Source: Clostridia bacterium (lineage in GTDB: Bacteria > Bacillota > Clostridia > Christensenellales > Aristaeellaceae). From it: DNA of 7,757 nt. The stretch spans positions 1-7,757 of the forward strand of contig JAFPYA010000211.1 in NCBI GenBank assembly GCA_017412445.1, written 5' to 3'. Shown here one piece after another: positions 1 to 6,752 of this stretch. Numbering within the stretch: position 1 is the stretch's first letter; each line of letters opens with the position of its first letter. A model generated the notes under the pieces. The model was not told the DNA's origin. It made no database searches and saw nothing but the letters and a program-made list of their open reading frames with translations. The position numbers were made by a program, and so were the translations under genes.

Positions 1-1232
1 ACGGAGATGTACTTGATGGGGCAGCGCACGGCGTTTTCGATGTATTTCACATACGCCTTGGCGCTGTCGCTTAAGTCGTTCCAGCTGCGCGCGCCGGACA
101 CGTCGCCTATGCCGGGCACGTATTCGATCACGGGCTTGGCTCTGAGCAGCCTTGTGCCGGAGGGGAAGTCGTGAGTGATCTCGCCGTCCACGTCGTAGGC
201 GGTGACCACGGGAATTTGGTCAAGATAGCTCAATACGTCCAGCTTTGTCAGCGCCAGCTCGGTCGCGCCCTGCATGTCCACGCCGTAACGGGAGGCGACC
301 ACGTCGAAGGGGCCCACCCTTCTGGGACGGCCTGTGGCGGCGCCGTACTCTCCGCCCGCCTGCCTTAGACGCTCGGCTTCGTCGCCGAACATCTCGCAGG
401 TGAAGGGGCCTTCGCCTACGCAGGTGGAATATGCCTTCATTATGCCGGTCACGCGGTTGAGCCTCGCAAACGGTATGCCCGCTCCGATGGGCGCGTAGGC
501 GGCCAAGGTGGTGGAGGAGGAGGTGTATGGGTATATGCCGTAGTCTATGTCCCTGAGAGCGCCCAGCTGCGCCTCAAACATTATGTTCTTGTGGTTGTGG
601 CAGGCACCCTTGAGATAGGCCGTGCAGTCCTTTATGAAAGGCTTGATGGGCGCGGAGTATTTGTCCAGCCACTCAAGTATTTCTTTGCTCGTCACGGCTT
701 CGTGGCCGTAGGCCTTCACGGTGAGATTTTTCCATTCGACCAGCTCTGCAACCTTTTCCCTGAGCGCGGCCTCGTCGAACAGATCCTCCATGCGCAGACC
801 CTTTTTAATGTACTTGTCGGCGTACACGGGGCCTATGCCGCGGCGGGTGGAGCCGTACTTCTTGTCCTTCAGGCGCTCCTCCTCCATGATGTCCATCAGC
901 TTGTGGTAGGGCAGGCAGATTATCGCCTTGTCACTTATTACCAGATTCTCTGGCGTGACCGATATGCCCTTGCTCCTCAGGGATTCGATTTCGCCGCACA
1001 GGTGCTGTATGTCGACCACCATGCCCTGACCCATCACGTTCACGGTGCCTTCCCTGAGTATGCCGCTGGGCAGGAGGTTAAGCACAAACTTGCCCCTGTC
1101 GTTTACCACGGTGTGCCCTGCGTTGTTGCCGCCCTGATAGCGGCAAATGATATCGTATTCGGCAGAGAGCAGATCCACCATTCGGCCCTTGCCCTCATCG
1201 CCCCAGTTGATTCCGACGATTGCTGTTAACAT
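1..1232 (-). CDS. purA: Adenylosuccinate synthase PurA, C-terminus cut by window edge
   Basis: PurA joins IMP and aspartate using GTP to make adenylosuccinate, the first committed step from IMP to AMP in the cytoplasm. The visible 410 codons are in frame with no internal stop. They show the P-loop-like motif W10-GDEGKG-R17 with the catalytic Asp12, the GGNNAGHTV block with catalytic His40, the IMP-binding loop GSTRRGIGP (127-135), TSSSTTLAAYAPIGAGIP from about 237, TGRPRR (300-305), and the guanine-recognition motif TKLD (329-332). Usual length is about 425-430 residues, so only some 12-20 C-terminal residues lie outside the window. The ATG at 1232 is chosen because GGGAGGT sits 5 bases upstream and the protein begins right at the conserved first beta strand. 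Loop sequences (GSTRRGIGP rather than GTTGRGIGP; SSSTTLAAYAP rather than SSNPTAGG) resemble the clostridial branch as I recall it. It follows the ligase-like gene by 24 bases and is probably cotranscribed with it. Confidence 0.97.
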   Translation of the reverse strand, partial: MLTAIVGINWGDEGKGRMVDLLSAEYDIICRYQGGNNAGHTVVNDRGKFVLNLLPSGILREGTVNVMGQGMVVDIQHLCGEIESLRSKGISVTPENLVISDKAIICLPYHKLMDIMEEERLKDKKYGSTRRGIGPVYADKYIKKGLRMEDLFDEAALREKVAELVEWKNLTVKAYGHEAVTSKEILEWLDKYSAPIKPFIKDCTAYLKGACHNHKNIMFEAQLGALRDIDYGIYPYTSSSTTLAAYAPIGAGIPFARLNRVTGIMKAYSTCVGEGPFTCEMFGDEAERLRQAGGEYGAATGRPRRVGPFDVVASRYGVDMQGATELALTKLDVLSYLDQIPVVTAYDVDGEITHDFPSGTRLLRAKPVIEYVPGIGDVSGARSWNDLSDSAKAYVKYIENAVRCPIKYIS

Positions 1233-1237
1233 GCTTA

Positions 1238-1243
1238 CCTCCC
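1238..1243 (-). promoter_or_regulatory. purA ribosome binding site
   Basis: On the minus strand GGGAGG is followed by TAAGC and then the ATG at 1232. This strong Shine-Dalgarno sequence lies in the 24-base gap after the stop of the upstream gene. It fixes the purA start and allows independent ribosome entry. Confidence 0.85.
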
Positions 1244-1256
1244 GTTTTTCTGTGGT

Positions 1257-2588
1257 TTACATATTTTTGGAGCGCGCCCTTTCACATATGAAGGCGCAGA
1301 TTATAAAGAACGCGTAGCTTGCGGGTCTTCTGTAAAACATAAGGTGCGCTTCCAACAGACCTGAAAAGCACAGCCCCGCAAGGCAGGCGGCCATAAACAG
1401 ATTCACGGCGTCGGGCGGCCTTTTGAGGCTCAGCTTTGCAGCCGCCCACAGCGTCTGCAGCGTCAGCCAGATGAAGCCCAACGCGCAGGGCATGCCCACG
1501 CACAACGCGATTTCCAGCGTTTGGTTGTGGGTGTAAAGCTCTCTGCCCACCATTTCAAGTATCGTCGCCCTGCTGTTTGCTATGCCTACGCCGAAAAGAA
1601 GGTTGAAGGCGTTCCCTGTGCTGACATTCAGCGCGGCCTCCCATATTTCGGTGCGGTAGCTGAATGTGCCCATTTCAGGGGTGATGAAGGGCTTCACCTC
1701 GCCCATGTTTTCGCCCATGTCGTTTGTCAGCGCCTGCAGCGAGAAGACAAGCTCCCTCAAAAGGCTCATAAGCGCAATGAGCGCTAAAGCGGCAAGGAGC
1801 GCTAAAAGCACTCGAAGCCATCTGCCTTTTTTGTTAAGAGCGGCGTTCGCAGAGCAGAAGCACAGCACAGCCGGCGGCAGAAGCGCGATAGCGAAGTATG
1901 TGCGTGAATTTGTGAGCACCAGCGCTGCAAAGTGCACAAGTATGCACAGCGCGTAAACGCTTCTTTGCGCGGCTCCCTTTGCCTTGTACACTAAAAGCAC
2001 CGCGACCGTCATAAACGCGCACTCTATACAGGCCGTGCTGTTCGGGTTGTTGTTCAGCGCCAGCGACTTGTAAAAGTCGTCGATGCCCAAAATCCTGCCG
2101 CCTGTCAGCACTACTTCGCGCCCGCTGAACACGTTTATCAGCACGTATATAATCAGCAGCGTCCACGCGCCCATAAACGCGTCTGTCAGCACCCGGGCGA
2201 TCCTAGGCACGCCCCGCCGCGCCATGTACGTCCCCAACGGGAAGAACAGCGCCGCAAGCATCAGCGTATCGATAAGCGCGTTCGGGCTGTAAAACACGCT
2301 GTGCCCGCCCCGGTATATTAGGTTCGCAAGCGTCGACAGCGCACACCACAAAAACATGAACAGCGCTGTCAGTTGAGGCGCACCAATGTCGTTTATTTTC
2401 GGCCTTCCCGGTTTATGCTTAAGCGCGTACCATCCGGCAAAGGTCAGCATGCCGACCGCAAAAACCCAGTCCACGGCGACGGCTGCGGTCTCGTTTATAA
2501 GGAACCTTATAAGCCCGCAGCCTATGTGCACAAACGCCATCACGCACGTCGCGTCGATCAGGCGCTTTTTGTCGGTAAACGTTTCCAT
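1257..2588 (-). CDS. O-antigen ligase/polymerase-like polytopic membrane protein (Wzy/WaaL family)
   Basis: Predicted 443-residue integral membrane protein with about 11-12 hydrophobic segments (roughly residues 9-31, 35-55, 70-92, 104-122, 136-154, 185-201, 209-226, 228-246, 257-282, 360-383, 395-415, 424-437). A hydrophilic loop of about 70 residues (284-355) precedes the last three. Family hallmarks (PF04932-type) are visible: NSRTYFA (227-233), YRTEIWEAAL (311-320) in the loop, FGVG (332-335), and H354-N355-x9-G365, which resembles the WaaL signature. Such enzymes polymerise or transfer lipid-linked glycans on the outer face of the membrane. In a Firmicute the product would be a capsule, exopolysaccharide or wall glycan rather than LPS; substrate unknown. 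The ATG at 2588 is preferred although its ribosome site is weak (CGGAA, 7 bases upstream). An upstream start at 2681 would overlap the methyltransferase gene by 74 bases and add a Cys/Pro/Arg-rich, non-membrane leader. No glycosyltransferases lie nearby in the window. Confidence 0.8.
   Translation of the reverse strand: METFTDKKRLIDATCVMAFVHIGCGLIRFLINETAAVAVDWVFAVGMLTFAGWYALKHKPGRPKINDIGAPQLTALFMFLWCALSTLANLIYRGGHSVFYSPNALIDTLMLAALFFPLGTYMARRGVPRIARVLTDAFMGAWTLLIIYVLINVFSGREVVLTGGRILGIDDFYKSLALNNNPNSTACIECAFMTVAVLLVYKAKGAAQRSVYALCILVHFAALVLTNSRTYFAIALLPPAVLCFCSANAALNKKGRWLRVLLALLAALALIALMSLLRELVFSLQALTNDMGENMGEVKPFITPEMGTFSYRTEIWEAALNVSTGNAFNLLFGVGIANSRATILEMVGRELYTHNQTLEIALCVGMPCALGFIWLTLQTLWAAAKLSLKRPPDAVNLFMAACLAGLCFSGLLEAHLMFYRRPASYAFFIICAFICERARSKNM
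1300..1329 (-). promoter_or_regulatory. Weak candidate internal promoter ahead of purA
   Basis: Inside the 3' end of the ligase-like gene, the minus strand carries a perfect TATAAT (1305 to 1300). It is preceded after 18 bases by AAGACC (1329 to 1324), which matches only three of six -35 positions. Transcription would start near 1293 and leave a leader of about 60 bases to purA. It could give purA its own expression apart from the lacZ-led unit. The match is weak and lies in coding sequence, so it may be chance. Confidence 0.22.
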
Positions 2589-2607
2589 AGACTGATTCCG
2601 AGCCGGT

Positions 2608-3468
2608 TTACACGGCCTGCCAGCGCCCGGAGGCGCCGCAGGGCAGCACGCCCCCGCTCTTAACGGGCAGAACCACCTCATCCGCAGATATACTGCCCTG
2701 GCAGCGCGCGCCTACGGTTTTAAGCAGTATGTTGCCCAGCACCGCAGGCTGAAGGCCGGTGGTATAGCTGTTTATAAGGAAGAACAGCGGCCTGTCGCTC
2801 AGGAGCTCCGCGCAGTTATTCACGAGGGGATACAATTCGTCCTCGAGCTTCCAGATTTCGCCGCGCGGACCTCTGCCGTAGGAGGGGGGATCCATGAGTA
2901 TGCCCTCGTACACCTTGCCGCGCCGCTTTTCGCGCTCTACAAATTTGATCACGTCGTCCACTATCCAGCGCACGCTCGTTTCGTCTATATGGCTCAGTGC
3001 GCGGTTTTCGCCCGCCCATTGCACCATGCCCTTGGCGGCGTCCACGTGGGTCACGTGCGCGCCGGCCGCGGCGCAGGCGCAGGTCGCGCCGCCTGTGTAG
3101 CCGAAGAGGTTCAGCACCCGGGGAGTGCCGCCGCGCTGCTTTATTATTTCCGCCATCCAGTCCCAGTTCACGGCCTGCTCGGGGAAGAGCCCCGTGTGCT
3201 TGAAACTGGTGGGATGCACCTTGAATTTAAGCCCGCCGTAGCCAATCTGCCAGCTTTCGGGCAGCTTTTTTATGAATTCCCACTCGCCGCCGCCCTTTGC
3301 AGAGCGGTGATAGCGGGCGTGCGCCCTGTCCCAGATTTCGGGCTGGGTCTTCGGCCAGATCACCTGCGGGTCCGGGCGCGAAAGTATCACGTCGCCCCAG
3401 CGCTCCAGCTTCATGCCGTCGCCGGTGTCCAGCACCTCGTAATCGCGCCATTTATCGGCTGTATACAT
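2608..3468 (-). CDS. Class I SAM-dependent methyltransferase, RlmI-like (COG1092 type)
   Basis: Predicted 286-residue cytoplasmic Rossmann-fold methyltransferase. Visible motifs are the SAM-binding motif I NLFGYTGG (120-127), the acidic end of strand 2 HVDAAKGMVQWA (141-152, Asp143), the DD pair at 171-172, the catalytic-type motif DPPSYGRG (193-200), and a conserved C-terminal block ADEVVLPVKSGGVLPCGASG. Together these match the family containing RlmI, the 23S rRNA m5C1962 methyltransferase. This protein is about 100 residues shorter than E. coli RlmI and lacks its N-terminal PUA RNA-binding domain, starting instead with a short domain of about 85 residues. The RNA target is therefore not assured, and I give no gene symbol. 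The start is well supported: GAGGAG, overlapping the lacZ stop, lies 6 bases before the ATG. The gene follows lacZ by 10 bases and precedes the ligase-like gene by 19, consistent with one transcript and likely translational coupling. Confidence 0.85.
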   Translation of the reverse strand: MYTADKWRDYEVLDTGDGMKLERWGDVILSRPDPQVIWPKTQPEIWDRAHARYHRSAKGGGEWEFIKKLPESWQIGYGGLKFKVHPTSFKHTGLFPEQAVNWDWMAEIIKQRGGTPRVLNLFGYTGGATCACAAAGAHVTHVDAAKGMVQWAGENRALSHIDETSVRWIVDDVIKFVEREKRRGKVYEGILMDPPSYGRGPRGEIWKLEDELYPLVNNCAELLSDRPLFFLINSYTTGLQPAVLGNILLKTVGARCQGSISADEVVLPVKSGGVLPCGASGRWQAV

Positions 3469-3474
3469 GCCTGT

Positions 3475-3481
3475 CTCCTCA
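3475..3481 (-). promoter_or_regulatory. Methyltransferase ribosome site fused to lacZ stop codon
   Basis: The minus strand reads TGAGGAG: the TGA stop of lacZ (3481 to 3479) overlaps the Shine-Dalgarno GAGGAG (3480 to 3475), followed by six bases and the ATG at 3468. Ribosomes ending lacZ terminate on the next gene's entry site, which suggests translational coupling. Confidence 0.8.
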
Positions 3482-6400
3482 GATTTTCTCGGGCAGCACG
3501 CGCATGAAGCGGTTGAAGGGCGCGTCGCCGTCCCTGTATGCGCGCATTACAAAGCCCAGACTGACCTCGTTCCGGAGGTAAAGCTTGTACTTCTCAAGCG
3601 GCTCGGGACCGCAGGAATTTGAGCCTATGCCACCGTGCGCGTAGTCGAGCGACAGCGTTATGTCCTCGTCGTATTTAATATCGGGCGTGTGCTCCGCCTT
3701 GTCGAGCGCTTCGTCGCCGTAGAAATGCGCGGTGAAGCTGAGCCCGTCACCCTGCGCCGCCTCGCTTATAACCATGAGGCCAAAGCCCGTTTCATCGGTC
3801 AGCGCCAGCGCGCGCGTATCGGCGTGCGCCCCGTTCTCCTGAGGACGCACATAGGGCTCGTGCGTGTCGTCCACGGTCATCTGCCATGTGTCGACGCGCG
3901 CCTGCTCCTTAAGGTCGTTATAGCTCTCCATGGGGCCTCTGCCGTACCAGGTCAGGTGCTCATACGCGCCGGGCACCACGGTCTGCACGCCTATCCTCGC
4001 CAATGCGGGCAGGCTGTCCCTCAGAGGCTTAAAGCTTATTTCTACCCTTATGTCGCCGCTGCCGTACACAGTCCAGAGCGTGTGCGTCTCTATGAGCGGC
4101 ATAATGTTTGCGGAATAATGCACGTGAACGGCCTCGGCCTGCACAGTTGCCGCGTCGAGCTGCTTAATGGTGAAGGAGCGCTGCTTGTACTGCATATGGT
4201 CCAGCTTGAACGCCTTCCACTGCAGCTTTATCCTGTGGTCGTTGTCGGTGGCCGCGCGGTTGAAGTTGAACCTGAGCGGGGCGGAAATCAGCTCGTTGCC
4301 GCTCTTTGTGAAGGAGCACATTTCGCCCTTTATCTTGTCAAACCTCACCTCAAAGTCGCTGCCCAGCACCGTGCCGTCCTCCTCAAGCGCGAGAGAAGGC
4401 ATCAAGGAAGTGGGCACAAGCTGGATATTCGCTTTGCCGGGCAGAGCTATCTGGCTGTGCGCCACCTCGTGACCGGCCTTGGCAAATTTGCTGTCGAGGG
4501 TCGTGAGCACGCGTATGTCGAGTATGTTTTCCCCGTTTTCGGGCACGGGCAGATCGAATTTTATCTGCTTTCTCTGACCAGGGGCGATTGAGCCTATGTC
4601 GAGGCGGGCGGAGCCCGTCCTTACGCCGTCGGTGAGTACACATGCCGTGGCCGCGAGGTCGTCAAGGGTTACAAAACTGTATCTGTTCGTGCAGTAGAGC
4701 TTGCCGTTTTCAATGTCGAACTTCACGTTTTCATACGCCTGCTTCAGCGCCCACAGGCCCGTATGAGGCGTGCGGTCGGGATAGCACAGCGCATCCACGC
4801 AGAAGTTCACGTCGGTCGGCCAGTCGCCGAAATCGCCGCCATAGGCGTAGTACATTTCGCCGTCCTCGGTCAGGCACTCGATGCCGTGGTCGACCCATTC
4901 CCACACGCAGCCGCCTATCAGGCGGTCGTAGCGGTATACGGTCTCCCAGTATTCCTTCAGGTTGCCGGGGCCAAGGCCCATCGCGTGGGCATATTCGCAC
5001 ATGAAATAGGGTTTATCGGAGGTCTTGTCCTGTCCCTGACGCTCAAGCTCTTCTACGGAGGGGTACATGCAGCTTACCATGTCCGTGGTGCTTCTGTCGC
5101 CCTTGTCACCTTCGTAATGTATGGGGCGGGAAGGGTCGAGGGCGCGTATGGCCTCGTACATGGCCTTGTGGTTCTCGCCGCAGTAGCTCTCGTTGCCAAG
5201 CGACCAGAATATTATCGAGGGGTGATTTATGTCCCTGTTCACCATGCGCACGGCTCTGTCCACAAATGCGTTTTTCCATTCGGGCTCCTTTGAGACGTCG
5301 TAGAACATCCCCTTGTCGGGCGTGTCCCACGTGGCCCTGTAGGCACCGTGACATTCGAGGTCGGTCTCGTCTATCACGTACAGGCCGTACTCGTCGCACA
5401 GGTCGAGGAAGCGCGGGTCGTTGGGGTAGTGGGACGTGCGCACCGCGTTTACGTTCATCTGCTTCATCAGTGTCACGTCTTTGAGCAGAGACTCCATCGG
5501 GGTCACGTAGCCCAGACGGCAATTGGTGTCGTGGCGGTTCACGCCCTTGATTTTGACGCTCACGCCGTTAATGAAGAGCCCGTTTGGCTTAAGCTCAACT
5601 TTTTTGAAGCCGAGCATTATTCTTACGGCCTCGATTTCGCTGCCGCCCTTGATGAGCGACGCCACGAGCTCGTAGCGGTTGGGCGTTTCGGCCGTCCACC
5701 TGTTCACGTTTTTGATTTTTATCGTCGCATTGCCGTCCCTGCTCTTCTTTACGGCGACCTCATTGCCTTCGTAATAAAGCTTATATTCGACTGATGCGCC
5801 CTTGCCGCATATTTCGCCCTCGAGCTTAAGCTCGCCGTCTTTGTAATTTGCGCTGAGCTCTGTCCGGGCGATGATGTTTCTAATATAGGTTTCTTCGGTC
5901 AAAAGCAGATATACGTCACGGAATATGCCGTTCAGACGCCAGAAATCCTGATCCTCGAGGTAAGTTGAGTCGCTCCACTTGTGTACCTTCACCATCAGAA
6001 GGTTTGTGCCTTCCTCCAAAGCGTCGCTTATGTCGAACTCAGCCGGCATATGGGAGACCTTTGAAAAGCCCTTGAGCTGCCCGTTGACGTACACGAAAAA
6101 CGCGCCGCTCACGCCCTCGAAGTTTATGGTCACGCGCTTTTTAAGCTGCTGCGCGCTTATTTCAAAAGTGCGGCAGTACAGGCCTATGGGCGTTTCATCC
6201 GGCACATAGGGCGGGTCAAGCGGAATGGGGTAGGTGACGTTTGTGTAATGGGGAATGTCATAGCCCTGCATCTGCCAGTTGCCCGGCACGTCCAGCGCGT
6301 CCCACGTGACCGAATCGAGCTCGTCGTCGCCGGTCAGCAGGCCCACGGGGCAGTCGCCTCTTTCAAAATAGTGAAAGCTCCAGCTGCCGTTCAGGTTCAT

Positions 6401-6529
6401 GTACATGGGATTGTAATCCCTGATGCCCAGCCTCGCCGCCCCGCTCGTGGGGTAGGGGATGAACGAGGTGCGCGGCGCCTCTTTGTTGATATGTATGAAA
6501 TTCGGATCCTGACAAGCAAGTGTGTTCAT
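3479..6529 (-). CDS. lacZ: Beta-galactosidase, glycoside hydrolase family 2 (LacZ type)
   Basis: Cytoplasmic 1016-residue enzyme (no signal peptide) that hydrolyses terminal beta-galactosides such as lactose by a retaining mechanism. The length matches E. coli LacZ (1023-1024). Order of domains: N-terminal jelly-roll (about 30-205, with SDSTYLEDQDFWR containing the galactose-binding Asp195), Ig-like (about 210-305), TIM barrel (about 306-590), second Ig-like, and C-terminal beta-sandwich 'small chain' (about 725-1005, with PLRFNFNRAATDND at 751, WYGRGPMESY at 861, RPQENG at 895). The acid/base is Glu447 in SLGNES, the nucleophile Glu512 in CEYAHAMG, and the Mg2+ site Glu392/His394 in DLECHG. 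Cys973 replaces the position of E. coli Trp999. The start at 6529 is set by GGAGG seven bases upstream; a TTG at 6559 lies upstream of the predicted transcription start. It heads the minus-strand unit. An EbgA-like specificity cannot be excluded. Confidence 0.95.
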   Translation of the reverse strand: MNTLACQDPNFIHINKEAPRTSFIPYPTSGAARLGIRDYNPMYMNLNGSWSFHYFERGDCPVGLLTGDDELDSVTWDALDVPGNWQMQGYDIPHYTNVTYPIPLDPPYVPDETPIGLYCRTFEISAQQLKKRVTINFEGVSGAFFVYVNGQLKGFSKVSHMPAEFDISDALEEGTNLLMVKVHKWSDSTYLEDQDFWRLNGIFRDVYLLLTEETYIRNIIARTELSANYKDGELKLEGEICGKGASVEYKLYYEGNEVAVKKSRDGNATIKIKNVNRWTAETPNRYELVASLIKGGSEIEAVRIMLGFKKVELKPNGLFINGVSVKIKGVNRHDTNCRLGYVTPMESLLKDVTLMKQMNVNAVRTSHYPNDPRFLDLCDEYGLYVIDETDLECHGAYRATWDTPDKGMFYDVSKEPEWKNAFVDRAVRMVNRDINHPSIIFWSLGNESYCGENHKAMYEAIRALDPSRPIHYEGDKGDRSTTDMVSCMYPSVEELERQGQDKTSDKPYFMCEYAHAMGLGPGNLKEYWETVYRYDRLIGGCVWEWVDHGIECLTEDGEMYYAYGGDFGDWPTDVNFCVDALCYPDRTPHTGLWALKQAYENVKFDIENGKLYCTNRYSFVTLDDLAATACVLTDGVRTGSARLDIGSIAPGQRKQIKFDLPVPENGENILDIRVLTTLDSKFAKAGHEVAHSQIALPGKANIQLVPTSLMPSLALEEDGTVLGSDFEVRFDKIKGEMCSFTKSGNELISAPLRFNFNRAATDNDHRIKLQWKAFKLDHMQYKQRSFTIKQLDAATVQAEAVHVHYSANIMPLIETHTLWTVYGSGDIRVEISFKPLRDSLPALARIGVQTVVPGAYEHLTWYGRGPMESYNDLKEQARVDTWQMTVDDTHEPYVRPQENGAHADTRALALTDETGFGLMVISEAAQGDGLSFTAHFYGDEALDKAEHTPDIKYDEDITLSLDYAHGGIGSNSCGPEPLEKYKLYLRNEVSLGFVMRAYRDGDAPFNRFMRVLPEKI

Positions 6530-6536
6530 GGCACTG

Positions 6537-6541
6537 CCTCC
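6537..6541 (-). promoter_or_regulatory. lacZ ribosome binding site
   Basis: GGAGG on the minus strand is separated from the ATG at 6529 by CAGTGCC (7 bases). It decides between this start and the in-frame TTG at 6559, which would place the Shine-Dalgarno inside the coding region. Confidence 0.85.
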
Positions 6542-6560
6542 GTATATAATTCTCGTCAAG

Positions 6561-6590
6561 ATTATACCACGCCGAGCGCATAAAAATCAA
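6561..6590 (-). promoter_or_regulatory. Promoter of the lacZ-led operon
   Basis: The minus strand has TTGATT (6590 to 6585, -35), an 18-base spacer, and a perfect TATAAT (6566 to 6561, -10). The -10 is preceded by TGG, giving an extended -10 (TGnTATAAT). The expected transcription start is near 6554, giving a leader of about 25 bases before the lacZ ATG. The match to a sigma-70/SigA promoter is strong. I see no clear operator overlapping it. Confidence 0.75.
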
Positions 6591-6682
6591 TCTCATTTAC
6601 CTTGAATTAGCTTTGTTTGTCAGTTTCACGGGAAATTTGTACGGAAAAACCGCGCTCATCGCTCGCGTGGAGCAATTTATAC

Positions 6683-6703
6683 TTGCAAGCGGGACGCTTT
6701 TGC
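6683..6703. promoter_or_regulatory. Operator-like inverted repeat in the pfkA promoter
   Basis: AAGCG-GGA-CGCTT (6687-6699) is a perfect 5-bp inverted repeat. It extends to an imperfect palindrome TTGCAAGCG-GGA-CGCTTTTGC that covers the -35 box and most of the spacer. The left half resembles half of a LacI/CcpA-type site (TGnAAnCG), but the full cre consensus is not met. Its position would suit a repressor. The short symmetry could be chance. Confidence 0.3.
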
Positions 6704-6711
6704 GCTATAAT
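6683..6711 (+). promoter_or_regulatory. pfkA promoter
   Basis: TTGCAA (6683-6688, -35), a 17-base spacer and a perfect TATAAT (6706-6711, -10) form a near-ideal SigA-type promoter. A second TATAAT overlaps by one base (6711-6716) but would have a 22-base spacer. Expected start is near 6718, leaving a leader of about 35 bases. The promoter diverges from that of lacZ, with about 92 bases between the two -35 boxes. Confidence 0.75.
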
Positions 6712-6739
6712 ATAATCAACAAATTTTAAAACTAAAATC

Positions 6740-6746
6740 GGAGGGG
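6740..6746 (+). promoter_or_regulatory. pfkA ribosome binding site
   Basis: GGAGGGG is followed by six bases (TATAAT) and the ATG at 6753. It is a strong Shine-Dalgarno with typical spacing, and it supports this pfkA start. Confidence 0.88.
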
Positions 6747-6752
6747 TATAAT

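Noticed and set aside
591..1229. Long plus-strand open frame (212 codons) opposite purA
   Set aside because: It lies antisense to conserved PurA motifs, and its His/Val/Ala-rich translation resembles no family.
2589..2681. N-terminal extension of the ligase-like protein starting at 2681
   Set aside because: The added 31 residues are Cys/Pro/Arg-rich, not membrane-like, and overlap the conserved 3' end of the methyltransferase gene (VLPCGASGRW). The ATG at 2588 gives a normal family N-terminus.
3635..4591. Plus-strand open frame of 318 codons opposite the 3' part of lacZ
   Set aside because: It lies antisense to conserved GH2 C-terminal domain sequence. There is no ribosome site or family similarity, and the composition is typical of a shadow frame.
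6530..6559. Longer LacZ start at TTG 6559
   Set aside because: The TTG lies upstream of the transcription start predicted from the promoter at 6561-6590 and would bury the GGAGG site within the coding region.
6624..6635. Small inverted repeat TTTC-ACGG-GAAA in the divergent intergenic region
   Set aside because: Only four base pairs of symmetry, outside both promoters; readily expected by chance.
6661..6673. Hairpin-like GCTC-GCGTG-GAGC between the divergent promoters
   Set aside because: The stem is only 4 bp with no T-run, and it lies upstream of both promoters, so it is not a credible terminator or leader element.
6747..6752. Third TATAAT directly before the pfkA ATG
   Set aside because: A start from it would fall inside the coding region and it has no -35 partner. 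It is simply the spacer between the GGAGGGG and the ATG.
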